A stretch of DNA of 64,000 nt from Flavobacterium rhamnosiphilum (lineage in GTDB: Bacteria; Bacteroidota; Bacteroidia; Flavobacteriales; Flavobacteriaceae): contig NZ_SMLG01000016.1 in assembly GCF_004349195.1 (NCBI RefSeq), positions 1 through 64,000 of the forward strand, in the 5' to 3' direction. A model generated the notes under the pieces. That model worked only from the letters and a program-made list of their open reading frames with translations, was not told the origin of the DNA and made no database searches. Shown piece by piece: positions 17,272 to 26,124 of this stretch. Each line of letters opens with the position of its first letter. Within the stretch, counting starts at the first letter, position 1. The position numbers and the translations under genes were made by a program.

Positions 17272-17745
17272 TTAAGAACCACCGGACTGTTTTTTAGCAT
17301 TAATGAATATTTTGTCTTTTGTGGTTTGATATTCTTGAATATACTGTACACTTTCTATGCCAACATTTACATTATCTGATAATAATGATAATGCTTTTTG
17401 GGTTGCTCTGAAAGCTTCTTCAGGATCGTCATACGTTCCTAAATCTTGACTTTTATTCACTACATCAGCACTATAATAAGCATAGGTTCCTATTCCCAGC
17501 AAAACAACAACCGAAGCCGCAATTGATATCCACGCAACATTACGTTTTTTAGATTGTGGTGGAATTTTTGGCGTAAACTGATGCGCTGCCGCAAGAGAGA
17601 AATACCCAAATATGGGTTTGTATTGTTCTAAATGCTGCGCAACATCCAGTGAAGAAAAATAATTACGTAATTCATTTTCTTCAGCAATACTGGTTTCTCC
17701 CTGAAAGTATTTTTCTAATAAATTTTCTATCTTAACTGATTCCAT
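17272..17745 (-). CDS. putative membrane anti-sigma factor
   Basis: 157 residues with a cytoplasmic N-terminus of the kind seen in Bacteroidota anti-sigma proteins (LLEKYFQGETSIAEENELRNYF), one membrane helix at about 68-92 (VAWISIAASVVVLLGIGTYAYY) and a short extracytoplasmic tail. There is no FecR domain. It overlaps the sigma gene by 14 bases, indicating translational coupling. The function is inferred from position and topology. Confidence 0.72.
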   Translation of the reverse strand: MESVKIENLLEKYFQGETSIAEENELRNYFSSLDVAQHLEQYKPIFGYFSLAAAHQFTPKIPPQSKKRNVAWISIAASVVVLLGIGTYAYYSADVVNKSQDLGTYDDPEEAFRATQKALSLLSDNVNVGIESVQYIQEYQTTKDKIFINAKKQSGGS

Positions 17746-18241
17746 AATTGTGTGTTTCTGTCATATAATCCCGTATCGTTTTCCTTGCTCTTGAAAGCGC
17801 CACCCGAATCGCGCTCTCATTCATATCTAGTATTTTTGCGATTTCTTCAAATTCATATTGTTCAATATCCCGCATTTGAATTATCAATCTTTGTTGAACA
17901 GGTAATTTATCCATTATTTTCCCAACCCAATTCAAACTGTCCAGATCTTCCATTTTCTTCTCCAGACCCGGTTCTTTATCTACATAATTTGTATGAACAA
18001 TTTTGAGATTTCCGGTTCTTTTCGATTTTAGCTGGTCCAAACAATAATTTTTTGTCATTGTCATTGCAAATGCTTCTACGCTGCTGTACCCCGATAAATT
18101 TCCATTTTTACTCCATAATTTCACCAAAACTTCCTGAGTAGCGTCTTCGGCTTCCTCTGTACTTACGAGCAATCGCTTAGCCAGCCTAAAAACTTTGTCT
18201 TTAAAAGGAGTCACGAGTAGCACAAACTCATTTTGGTTCAT
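17732..18241 (-). CDS. ECF-type RNA polymerase sigma factor
   Basis: 169 residues from MNQNEFVLLVTPFKDKVFRL; a longer frame of 43 more codons lacks homologous features. Sigma region 2 is EEAEDATQEVLVKLW and region 4 is the helix-turn-helix FEEIAKILDMNESAIRVALSR. It heads the operon with its overlapping anti-sigma gene and two DUF4252 genes. The S41 protease gene starts divergently 119 bases away, so the intergenic region may carry a promoter recognised by this sigma factor. Confidence 0.9.
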   Translation of the reverse strand: MNQNEFVLLVTPFKDKVFRLAKRLLVSTEEAEDATQEVLVKLWSKNGNLSGYSSVEAFAMTMTKNYCLDQLKSKRTGNLKIVHTNYVDKEPGLEKKMEDLDSLNWVGKIMDKLPVQQRLIIQMRDIEQYEFEEIAKILDMNESAIRVALSRARKTIRDYMTETHNYGIS

Positions 18242-18360
18242 AAAAAAATAGGTTTTAAACTGGTTATATAGTGAAGACGATTCATTTTTATTTTTGCAAC
18301 AAAAAACATAAAATAAAACTAAAGTTAGTATTTTTACGTTAATTATATTAAAATCAACAT

Positions 18361-19851
18361 ATGAGAACAAGTTTCAAATTTACACTTTTATTATTTATAG
18401 CAATTTTCACTTTCCAAAGCTGTCAAGACAATGATGATATTGCACCACCAGCCAGCTTAGAAATCCAAGATTTTATATGGAAAGGACTCAACCAATACTA
18501 TTTATGGCAAGACAAAGTACCTAATTTAGATGAAAATCTATTTGCAGACCAAACCGAATTAAATACGTTTTTATCCGGATACCCTGCACCCGAAAATTTA
18601 TTTGATGCTTTACTGTTTAAACCGAAAGATAGATTCAGTTGGATCGTAGACGATTATCTAGAATTGGAAAAATCGCTTCAAGGAACATCCAAAAATAATG
18701 GAGTTGATTTTGAGCTAAGACGTAAATCAGACAACAGCAATGAAGTAGTTGGTTATGTACGCTATATTCTTCCAGGATCAGATGCTTTTCCAAAAGACAT
18801 CAAACGTGGAGATGTTTTTTATGGTGTAAATGGAACACAACTTACGGTGAGTAATTACCAAAGCCTATTATATGGAGCAGCCGAAAGTTACACCTTAAAT
18901 TTTGCTAATCTTACTTATGATTCAAATAATGCCCCAATATTTACCCCTAACGGAAAATCAGTTTCATTGACCAAAACAATTTTAGACGAAAATCCAATTT
19001 TTATAAATAAAGTAATAGTCAATGGGACTCATAAAATAGGGTATTTGATGTACAATGGCTTTTACTCAAATTATGACAACCAATTGAATGACGCTTTTGG
19101 TTACCTAAAAGCAGAAGGAATAACTGACTTAGTTCTTGATTTACGTTATAACGGAGGAGGCTCAGTTCTTACTTCTACACGATTAGCAAGTATGATAACT
19201 GGCACATTCACAGGACAAGTATTTGCTAAACTAGAATGGAATGGAAAAAACAGTGACAACAACACTAATTACCTGTTCCCTGATAAAATAGATGCTACAC
19301 CAATCAACGTCCTTAAGATGACCAAGGTTTATATCTTGACTTCAAAAAGTACCGCATCAGCGAGTGAGCTAATTATAAACGGACTGAAACCCTATATACC
19401 CGTCGTACAAATAGGCGACCTAACCTATGGGAAAAATGTGGCCTCTATCACCTTATACGATTCTCCTAGTTTTGGAGCAGCCAACAGAAATCCACATCAT
19501 CGCTATGCTATGCAGCCTATTGTCGCCAACACCGTGAATTCAGATGGTTTCGGAGACTATCTAGGTGGATTGGAACCTGATTTTCTTGTAAAAGAAACTA
19601 TAAGAACTTTTGGTATTCTTGGAAACTCAGAAATCAAAATGATAAATTCGAAAGAAGAATTAATATCTAATGAACCCCTATTAGACATGGCTTTTGCTAA
19701 AATAACCGGAAGAACTACGTCTACAAATAGAACAAGCCAATCTGTCTCAGGCAAAGATTTTATCTATTTTACAGATTCAAAATCCATGAATGGGCAAAAT
19801 CAAATGCATATTGACAAATTACCCGAAGGTTTTAGAAATCCTTTGAAATAA
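18361..19851 (+). CDS. S41 family peptidase lipoprotein
   Basis: A 496-residue exported serine protease of the C-terminal processing peptidase type. The lipobox is FTFQSCQDN. An N-terminal helical part is followed by a PDZ-like domain (about 90-175) and the S41 core: LVLDLRYNGGGSV, the catalytic Ser in STASASE near 333, and the Lys in YGKNVAS. It is divergent from the sigma operon and convergent with the B12 receptor gene. The substrate is unknown. Confidence 0.86.
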   Translation: MRTSFKFTLLLFIAIFTFQSCQDNDDIAPPASLEIQDFIWKGLNQYYLWQDKVPNLDENLFADQTELNTFLSGYPAPENLFDALLFKPKDRFSWIVDDYLELEKSLQGTSKNNGVDFELRRKSDNSNEVVGYVRYILPGSDAFPKDIKRGDVFYGVNGTQLTVSNYQSLLYGAAESYTLNFANLTYDSNNAPIFTPNGKSVSLTKTILDENPIFINKVIVNGTHKIGYLMYNGFYSNYDNQLNDAFGYLKAEGITDLVLDLRYNGGGSVLTSTRLASMITGTFTGQVFAKLEWNGKNSDNNTNYLFPDKIDATPINVLKMTKVYILTSKSTASASELIINGLKPYIPVVQIGDLTYGKNVASITLYDSPSFGAANRNPHHRYAMQPIVANTVNSDGFGDYLGGLEPDFLVKETIRTFGILGNSEIKMINSKEELISNEPLLDMAFAKITGRTTSTNRTSQSVSGKDFIYFTDSKSMNGQNQMHIDKLPEGFRNPLK

Positions 19852-19877
19852 GAAGATTCTAAATCTATACTGTAAAC

Positions 19878-19916
19878 GAAAAATCCCGCTTCAAGTTTTT
19901 GAAGCGGGATTTTTTC
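19878..19916. terminator. bidirectional terminator
   Basis: The stem AAAAATCCCGCTTCAA / TTGAAGCGGGATTTTTT lies between the convergent S41 peptidase and TonB receptor genes. Confidence 0.85.
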
Positions 19917-19942
19917 ATTTCAACCTATGCAATTTTATTTTT

Positions 19943-21850
19943 TTAGAACAAGATATTCAAACCTGCTTTAATGTTTCTGCCTCTGGTGCTGAAACCATTT
20001 TTCTCAACAAAATCTTTATCTAAAATATTGTCGGCAGCTACAAAAATACTTAGTCTGTTTTTGATTAATTCATAACGGACATTCGCATTTACCAATTGGT
20101 AATCTTTTAGTACAACTACTTTGGAAGGCCATCCGAATAAATCTTCTCTATCTGACACAAACTGATAAGCAGCGCTAATGGCTAATCTTGTAGTTGCCTG
20201 AAAATCTAAAGACGCATTTACTTTATGTTTCGGATTTAACACTTTTGTTGATCTGTCTAAATCAGAGAATGTATAGTTTCCTTGAAATTTTAACTTTTCA
20301 GTAAAAGAATAATTCAACATAGTTTCAATACCTCTAACAATATTTTTTCCAAAAATATTATAATATTTATTGGTAACAAAACTATAATCAATAGCTTCAT
20401 TTTCTTCTCTATGGAAAGCAACCACATTAAAAGTTATTTTTTTATTTGCTAATTCAACTTCTACCCCAGCCTCGACAGTGGCATCTTTCTCAGGAGACAA
20501 ATCAACGTTCCCATAAGGAGAATACAATTGGTACAAACTTGGAGTAATATATGCCGTACTAAAAGAAGAAATGATTTTCAAAGGAACATTAGAAAATGTA
20601 TAAGAAGGATTTACATTAAACACAAAATTATTTCCGTATTTACTATGAATATTCAATCTCGCTCCAGTATTTACATTTAATCCAAAATCTGAATTATAGA
20701 CCACCGTAGCGTATGGATCTAAAATACTAAATTTAGCTTTTTCTTTTTGTATATCGCCAAACGGTGTTAGATTAACCATTTCAAAAAATTGAAATTGACC
20801 TCCAGTCACAATGAATAATTCAGGTATAATTTGATATTTATTGAATAAATCTGCATTGACATTTCTAGATTGATATAGTGATTTATCTACTGTTTTTGTC
20901 CAAGAGGAATAAATATCGAAGTTTCTGTCTATTTTACTTGCCCCTGCATTTAGGACCAATTCTCCTTTATTGTATTTAAACTTTGGCGAAAATCCTATTC
21001 TGTACTGTTCTGAAATGCTGTGATTCGTTTTATCATCTGCAAAAGCACCGCCGTCAAATTCATTTCTCATTCTATCATAATTGGCAAGAAAATCCAACGT
21101 TAATTTTTTGGTCGGTGTAAATCCAAGTTTCACTATCGAATTCACCCTTGAGAAACGATCATCTTCAAATACAACAGCGTCATTTGCTGATTTCGCATCT
21201 GAAATTCCGCTTGTTTCCGTGCTGTTCAAAGACGCAAAATAATTAAATTTTTCAGCACTTCCGTTTAAAGCAAATCCTTGGGTGAAATCTTTTATGTCGT
21301 AATTATCATTTTTAGCCACCGTTTGCGTGCCCATATTCACATATGCATTCCCTGCAATAGCTTTTTTGCCGGCTTTTTTTAGTGTAATATTAATAACTCC
21401 GGTCGCTGCTCCTGTTCCGTATAAGGTACTGGAAGCCCCTTTCATGATTTCGATACTTTCAATTTGCTCCACTGGAAGCAATCTCAAATCATACGATAAG
21501 CTAATTCCAGAAGCATCAGTTACCGGAACGCCATCAATCAAGATTAAAACCTGATGATTTCTTCCTCCACGAATGTAAAGTCCCAAATCTTTACCATTTC
21601 TACTTTGGTTTCCATTGATTTCAACACCAGCTACCGTACTTAAAATTGAAGCAACTGATTGTCCTGCTTTTTTCTTTAAATCTTCGGCAGTAATTTTTAC
21701 AATAACTTTTCCTGATTTTTCTTTTGGCAATGCAAATTTTGAATCGGAAACAACAACTTCATCAAGTTGTTTTGGCTCTTGGTCTTGTGCATACGTGTTC
21801 ATTGCAAATAACAATGCAATCGCACTAAAGCGAATGAATTTTTTGTTCAT
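19943..21850 (-). CDS. btuB: TonB-dependent receptor, BtuB-like (cobamide uptake)
   Basis: 635 residues with a signal peptide ending NTYAQ. A TonB-box-like DEVVVSDSKF leads into the plug domain (about 45-150; LYIRGGRNHQVLILIDGVPV, then IEIMKGASSTLYGTGAATGV). The rest is a 22-strand-type barrel ending in the Phe-terminated DNILDKDFVEKNGFS ... LNILF. A cobalamin riboswitch directly upstream and cob genes behind it identify the substrate as a cobamide or cobinamide. The length is close to E. coli BtuB (about 610). Confidence 0.9.
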   Translation of the reverse strand: MNKKFIRFSAIALLFAMNTYAQDQEPKQLDEVVVSDSKFALPKEKSGKVIVKITAEDLKKKAGQSVASILSTVAGVEINGNQSRNGKDLGLYIRGGRNHQVLILIDGVPVTDASGISLSYDLRLLPVEQIESIEIMKGASSTLYGTGAATGVINITLKKAGKKAIAGNAYVNMGTQTVAKNDNYDIKDFTQGFALNGSAEKFNYFASLNSTETSGISDAKSANDAVVFEDDRFSRVNSIVKLGFTPTKKLTLDFLANYDRMRNEFDGGAFADDKTNHSISEQYRIGFSPKFKYNKGELVLNAGASKIDRNFDIYSSWTKTVDKSLYQSRNVNADLFNKYQIIPELFIVTGGQFQFFEMVNLTPFGDIQKEKAKFSILDPYATVVYNSDFGLNVNTGARLNIHSKYGNNFVFNVNPSYTFSNVPLKIISSFSTAYITPSLYQLYSPYGNVDLSPEKDATVEAGVEVELANKKITFNVVAFHREENEAIDYSFVTNKYYNIFGKNIVRGIETMLNYSFTEKLKFQGNYTFSDLDRSTKVLNPKHKVNASLDFQATTRLAISAAYQFVSDREDLFGWPSKVVVLKDYQLVNANVRYELIKNRLSIFVAADNILDKDFVEKNGFSTRGRNIKAGLNILF

Positions 21851-21939
21851 TTTAAAAATGTAAATTTTAATAATTGTTGGGAGAAAAGCATAGAATGACC
21901 CATACCCAAACCTTTTTTCCCGAAAGTTTGATACTCGAT

Positions 21940-22178
21940 GTAATAGGCAGGTCTCCTGGCTTGCGTCTTGTTGTTTACCTTCCCAAGAAACTGAAATAAA
22001 TTCAGCTAACTCAGTGGTTTTGTAGATAACAACAAGCTTAATAGCTTACAGTTGCGGGTACAGCGCTAGATTTTTGAATTTTGAATTTTGAATAATGATT
22101 TCGGATTTTAAATCTGAAATCAAAAATCGTTAATCATCAATCTTCAATCACTCTCTTCCCTTTTAATGTGGTTCGAAA
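21940..22178 (-). promoter_or_regulatory. cobalamin (B12) riboswitch
   Basis: Read on the minus strand: TTAAAAGGGAAGAGAGTG, then GCGCTGTACCCGCAACTGT (the B12-box region), CCACTGAG, GGGAAGG and the closing GCCAGGAGACCTGCC. All are conserved blocks of the aptamer, in order. It ends about 90 bases before the btuB start. About 75 bases between the GTG and CGCTGT blocks (22075-22150) are not part of the normal aptamer core and contain a dispersed repeat. It presumably lowers btuB expression when adenosylcobalamin is bound. Confidence 0.93.
22110..22142 (-). repeat. 33-base dispersed repeat, copy 2, inside the riboswitch
   Basis: On the minus strand it matches 10975-11007 at 30 of 33 bases. It is followed by a palindromic GATTTC...GAAATC stretch and three copies of TTCAAAA(A/T), which together form the extra riboswitch arm. 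Confidence 0.7.
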
Positions 22179-22206
22179 AAAACAAACCTCAACCTCAATA
22201 CGGGCG

Positions 22207-22214
22207 CAAAGATA
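22207..22214 (-). promoter_or_regulatory. -7 element of the btuB/riboswitch promoter
   Basis: TATCTTTG on the minus strand, about 30 bases before the first riboswitch block. The -33 region is weak (no clear TTTG). Confidence 0.55.
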
Positions 22215-22252
22215 AAATTATATTAAGTTAATAACCTAAATAATTGCGAATT

Positions 22253-22789
22253 TTATAATTCAATTTTAATTACAGCGCCAAAATCTACTTTATTTTGGAA
22301 CGCATCTTTTAGTGGTAGATTGGAAATTCTACACAATATACTTCGTATCACTCCTGCATGTGCCACAATGATTACTGGTTTTGAATTGATTGTTTGAAGT
22401 TCATTATTCATAAAATCAATTACTCGATCATGTAAATCAGTAAATGATTCTCCATTGGGTACGCGAACATTTACAAAATCATTCATCCAAGGCGTAAAAT
22501 CATCCGGCGGAATCACATCCCAATTTTTCATTTCCCAATCGCCAAAATGCATTTCCAGCAAACGGGAATCTTCTTGAATCGAATTGATTTTTGAATTTTC
22601 TTTAATATACTTCGCCAAAAGAACACAACGCTGCAAAGGACTGGAATAAAGAATCGCATCTTCGGGTAATTGTTTTAGAATGGTTTCAAAAACAACATCA
22701 TAGGGTTGCTGCAATCCCACATCCGATTGTCCGTAACAAATTCCTTTTTCACAAACCGTTTCTGTGTGGCGTACTAAATAAACTTCCAT
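22253..22789 (-). CDS. cobC: alpha-ribazole phosphatase / histidine phosphatase
   Basis: 178 residues from MEVYLVRHTE; the frame extends 20 codons upstream without conservation. Histidine phosphatase motifs are LVRHTE (phospho-accepting His), LEMHFGDWE and VAHAGVIR. In cobamide assembly it removes the phosphate from alpha-ribazole phosphate or from adenosylcobalamin phosphate. It overlaps cobS by 16 bases and is the last gene of the minus-strand salvage group. Confidence 0.88.
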   Translation of the reverse strand: MEVYLVRHTETVCEKGICYGQSDVGLQQPYDVVFETILKQLPEDAILYSSPLQRCVLLAKYIKENSKINSIQEDSRLLEMHFGDWEMKNWDVIPPDDFTPWMNDFVNVRVPNGESFTDLHDRVIDFMNNELQTINSKPVIIVAHAGVIRSILCRISNLPLKDAFQNKVDFGAVIKIEL

Positions 22790-23577
22790 AATGCAATAAC
22801 TGATATATAAAAAACCACTTCGCAAACTTGTTGTGTGGCACCCAGGCAATCTCCCGTATAACCGTCAATCCATTTTTGAAAATAACGTGCCAAAAAAAAT
22901 CGAGTCAAAAAAACAGGCAGTAAAACCAAAAGTATTTGCCATTGAAAATAGGATAACACGACAAGCGGTACCAATCCAAAAAAGAAAGCACCAACCACTT
23001 CTCGCCAAGAATAGCTTTGTGCAATGGGTTTGCTTTTACTTGAAGCATCTTCACGAGAATATTGATGCGTAAAAACAATTGAAATTGCCGCTAATCGACT
23101 TATGGAATGCGCTGAAACAAGCAATAATAGAAGTATAAATTGTGAATTATAAATTATAAATTTAGTATCCGAGACGTCAATTAATTGAACCAACCCTTGA
23201 CATTTAAGTAAAAACAACAGCACTAAACCAATCGCTCCATAAGCACCAATGGCGCTGTCTTTCATAATCATCAGGATTTTTTCTTTGGTCCAGCCACCTC
23301 CAAAACCATCACAAACATCAGCAAAACCATCTTCATGAAAAGCTCCCGTCACTAAAACCGAAGCAATCATAGAGAAGATTATGGCAATTTCAGAAGCAAC
23401 TAAATAATTAAAAACACAATATACTCCAAACGCCACACTGCCTACAATCCAACCGATAATTGGAAAATAGCGAGTTGCTTTGTTTAAATAATCAGGATTG
23501 TGGTCGATAGTTGCAGGACATGGAATTCGGGTATAAAACATCAATGCAGTAAAAAATATATGGAGTTCTTTTTTCAT
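22774..23577 (-). CDS. cobS: adenosylcobinamide-GDP ribazoletransferase (cobalamin synthase)
   Basis: A 267-residue integral membrane enzyme that joins alpha-ribazole (phosphate) to adenosylcobinamide-GDP, the last joining step of cobamide assembly. The motif TGAFHEDGFADVCDGFGGGW followed by KDSAIGAYGAIGLVL is diagnostic. About seven hydrophobic segments are seen. It lies between bluB-cobT and cobC. Confidence 0.93.
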   Translation of the reverse strand: MKKELHIFFTALMFYTRIPCPATIDHNPDYLNKATRYFPIIGWIVGSVAFGVYCVFNYLVASEIAIIFSMIASVLVTGAFHEDGFADVCDGFGGGWTKEKILMIMKDSAIGAYGAIGLVLLFLLKCQGLVQLIDVSDTKFIIYNSQFILLLLLVSAHSISRLAAISIVFTHQYSREDASSKSKPIAQSYSWREVVGAFFFGLVPLVVLSYFQWQILLVLLPVFLTRFFLARYFQKWIDGYTGDCLGATQQVCEVVFYISVIALWKFI

Positions 23578-23616
23578 TTTTATATTATTTTTTGATTTTT
23601 TTCTCGTCTCTGCCGT

Positions 23617-25296
23617 TTATCGACCACTAACCCCGGCAGATTCAAAACTCGCCATATCATTCAAGAATGCCACTGCCGATTGGATAATAGGAAATGCCAC
23701 AGCACAACCCGTTCCTTCTCCCAATCGCAAATCGAGTTGTAATACAGTACGAACTTTTAGATAATCTATTATTTTTTGATGTCCTTGTTCTGCCGAGCTA
23801 TGGCAAAAAATAGCGTTTGTGATAATGGACGGATTTTTTTTATACGCAATCAAAAAAGCGACACTGCAAATAAATCCATCAACAAGGACAAGCATATTTT
23901 TTTCTTTGGCTTGCAACATTCCACCTGCCATTTGCATGATTTCGAATCCCCCAAAATAAGCTAATTTACTGTCCAAATCGGTATCACCTTTATAATCTTC
24001 AATCGATTTTCTTAAAATTTCGATTTTGAATTGCAACTTTTCATCATTTACACCTGTTCCTTTTCCTACGCAATCTTCTATTGGTAATTCCAAAATAACA
24101 CTCATTAAAACAGAAGCTGTAGATGTATTCCCGATACCCATTTCGCCAAAACCAATACAATTACTTCCTGTTTTTGCAACGGTTGCAACTATTTCATTTC
24201 CTTTTACAAAACACAATTCCAATTCCGTTTTACTCATTGCGGCACCATGCAAAAAAGAGTGTGTTCCTTTCCCTATTTTAGCCGAAATCAAACTGGCATT
24301 CATGGGAAAATCATAATTCACACCGGCATCTACAATTGATAATTGGATGTTATTTTGTTTACAAAACACATTGATTGCGGCACCTCCTTCAAGAAAATTG
24401 GTTACCATCTGCCGAGTTACATCCTGCGGATAGGCACTTACGCCGTGATTCGCAATTCCGTGATCGGCAGCAAAAACAACAATATTGGGCTGAATTATTT
24501 TCGGTTCCAAAGTTTGAAACACCTCGCCTATTTGCTTGGCTAAAACTTCTAATATCCCTAAAGAACCAGTCGGCTTGGTTTTATTATCGATTTTGTATTG
24601 CAATGCTTCAGATAAATCGGAAGAAAAACCTATTTTATCTTGATTTTCAAAATTTATATTTTCGATTTTACTTTCGTGTAAAACGGTTATTTCTTCTATA
24701 AAAGGAACGTCCTGTTTTTGTTTCCAATTCAATTGTTGTAACATCGGTTGGTTATCGTAATTGCTAGCGGGTTTGCCGACACAGAAATAACCCAAAGGCT
24801 CGATATTTTCGGGTAAACCCAATAATTGTTTGAACTGATAATAATTCAAAATGGAAACCCAACCCATAGAATAGCCTTGCTCTGTAAGCGAAAGCCAAAT
24901 ATTTTGTGCTGCACAAACCGAACTGAATTTTATTGCCTCATTACTACCAACTGTTCCAATGGTAAAACTATTCAATACCGAACGATCATAACAAATCACT
25001 AATCCGAGTGGCGCTTCCTCAATTGCTTCGAGTTTTAGGGCTTGGTATTGTGTCTTTTGTTGTTCATTATCAGTAAGTTTAGCCGCTTTTTTATCGTAAT
25101 CTAAAAACAACTTCTTGATCGCCTTTTTGATTTCAGTCGACTTGATCAGATAGTATTTTGTAGCATCAGTCAAACCCACAGAAGGTGCCCAATGTCCCGC
25201 TTGTAATGCTTTTTGAATAACCGCATCAGGCACTTCATCATTCGTAAAATGACGGGTGTCGCGACGGGATTTTATAATATCATCTAAATGAGTCAT
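23617..25296 (-). CDS. bluB-cobT: fused BluB-CobT: DMB synthase and DMB phosphoribosyltransferase
   Basis: A 559-residue two-domain enzyme. Residues 1-205 are BluB (nitroreductase fold: SRRDTRHFTNDEVPD, HWAPSVGLTDAT, GYSMGWVSIL), which makes 5,6-dimethylbenzimidazole from reduced FMN and oxygen. After a linker, residues about 225-555 are CobT: KPTGSLGILEVLAKQ, FAADHGIANHGVSAYPQDV, FGEMGIGNTSTAS and the catalytic-Glu motif GEGTGCAVAF. CobT converts DMB to alpha-ribazole phosphate using nicotinate mononucleotide. The fusion couples production and activation of the lower ligand. BluB's usual QPW after APSVG is replaced by DAT. Confidence 0.92.
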   Translation of the reverse strand: MTHLDDIIKSRRDTRHFTNDEVPDAVIQKALQAGHWAPSVGLTDATKYYLIKSTEIKKAIKKLFLDYDKKAAKLTDNEQQKTQYQALKLEAIEEAPLGLVICYDRSVLNSFTIGTVGSNEAIKFSSVCAAQNIWLSLTEQGYSMGWVSILNYYQFKQLLGLPENIEPLGYFCVGKPASNYDNQPMLQQLNWKQKQDVPFIEEITVLHESKIENINFENQDKIGFSSDLSEALQYKIDNKTKPTGSLGILEVLAKQIGEVFQTLEPKIIQPNIVVFAADHGIANHGVSAYPQDVTRQMVTNFLEGGAAINVFCKQNNIQLSIVDAGVNYDFPMNASLISAKIGKGTHSFLHGAAMSKTELELCFVKGNEIVATVAKTGSNCIGFGEMGIGNTSTASVLMSVILELPIEDCVGKGTGVNDEKLQFKIEILRKSIEDYKGDTDLDSKLAYFGGFEIMQMAGGMLQAKEKNMLVLVDGFICSVAFLIAYKKNPSIITNAIFCHSSAEQGHQKIIDYLKVRTVLQLDLRLGEGTGCAVAFPIIQSAVAFLNDMASFESAGVSGR

Positions 25297-25391
25297 ATTT
25301 TTAAATTAAAAAATTTTCAATTTCAATGGCAAAAGTCAATATCAATTTCAATAGCAATGGCAATATCAATTTCAATGGCAAAATTCAATGG

Positions 25392-25445
25392 CAATGGCAA
25401 AAATCAATTTAAAAAACATTGCTTTGAAATTGATTTTTGCCATTG
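25392..25445. repeat. perfect 19-base inverted repeat in a CAATGGCAA-rich spacer
   Basis: CAATGGCAAAAATCAATTT (25392-25410) and its exact complement (25427-25445) close a 16-base loop. The left part of the spacer (25316-25391) repeats the word ATCAATTTCAATRGCAA about three times. It lies between the ATP-pyrophosphatase and bluB-cobT genes on their shared transcript. Confidence 0.75.
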
Positions 25446-25479
25446 AAATTGACATTGCTTTTTTTTTGTTATTGAAAAG

Positions 25480-26124
25480 TTATTCTTCCCAAACAACGAA
25501 ACAATACTCGTTATAGGTTTTGGTTGCAAATTCAGGTAATTCAATCGCTTCCGAAAACAACGGACAATTAATTACCAACGTATGAAACTCTCCGTTTTCA
25601 CCACAAGGATCAATCCCTTTTTTAAGCAATTCCTGTGCTAATTCTTTGGTTAAAATTTTACCTAAATAACTTTCGCCCATTTGCGTATTGCAAGAAACAA
25701 TCATGGTTTTGATGCCGTTTTCAATCATTTGGTTCACCAAAACGATTCGGTCTTGTTGCCACAAAGGCAAAATTGCTTTTAGCGAAGCCGCCTCGCACAC
25801 TTTGTCCTCCCAATCTTTATGCGGTTGCAAATCAATGTCCCCAAAAACGGCTGCTTCCAAATCATACTTGGCTTTTAGCATTTTCAAAACAGCAATAAAT
25901 TTGACTTCATAATCACCCCAAGTCGCCGGAATTCCTTCCAAAGGCAATCCCATTTTTTGTGCTTGCTGATTCAAAATAGACAACGGCAATCCGTGAGAAC
26001 GAGACACTTTACCGTTTTCATTCATCATATTGAGTAGCACTTTAGGAATAAATCCTTGCTGAACTGCTTGCATCATTGCATAACAGCTGTCTTTTCCGCC
26101 ACTCCAAGAAGTTACAAAATTCAT
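25480..26124 (-). CDS. Dph6-type ATP-pyrophosphatase (diphthine-ammonia ligase family)
   Basis: A 214-residue N-type ATP pyrophosphatase with the PP-loop SWSGGKDSCYA at the N-terminus and GENGEFHTLV near the end, both typical of the Dph6/MJ0570 family. Bacteria lack diphthamide, so the substrate must differ. It overlaps cobU by 4 bases (ATGA), so it is translationally coupled to a cobamide gene. An amide-forming step on a corrinoid or its intermediate is possible but unproven. Confidence 0.8.
   Translation of the reverse strand: MNFVTSWSGGKDSCYAMMQAVQQGFIPKVLLNMMNENGKVSRSHGLPLSILNQQAQKMGLPLEGIPATWGDYEVKFIAVLKMLKAKYDLEAAVFGDIDLQPHKDWEDKVCEAASLKAILPLWQQDRIVLVNQMIENGIKTMIVSCNTQMGESYLGKILTKELAQELLKKGIDPCGENGEFHTLVINCPLFSEAIELPEFATKTYNEYCFVVWEE

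Noticed and set aside
25316..25445. CRISPR-like repeat array
   Set aside because: The repeated words are short, irregularly spaced and low-complexity, with no unique spacers of constant length and no cas genes.
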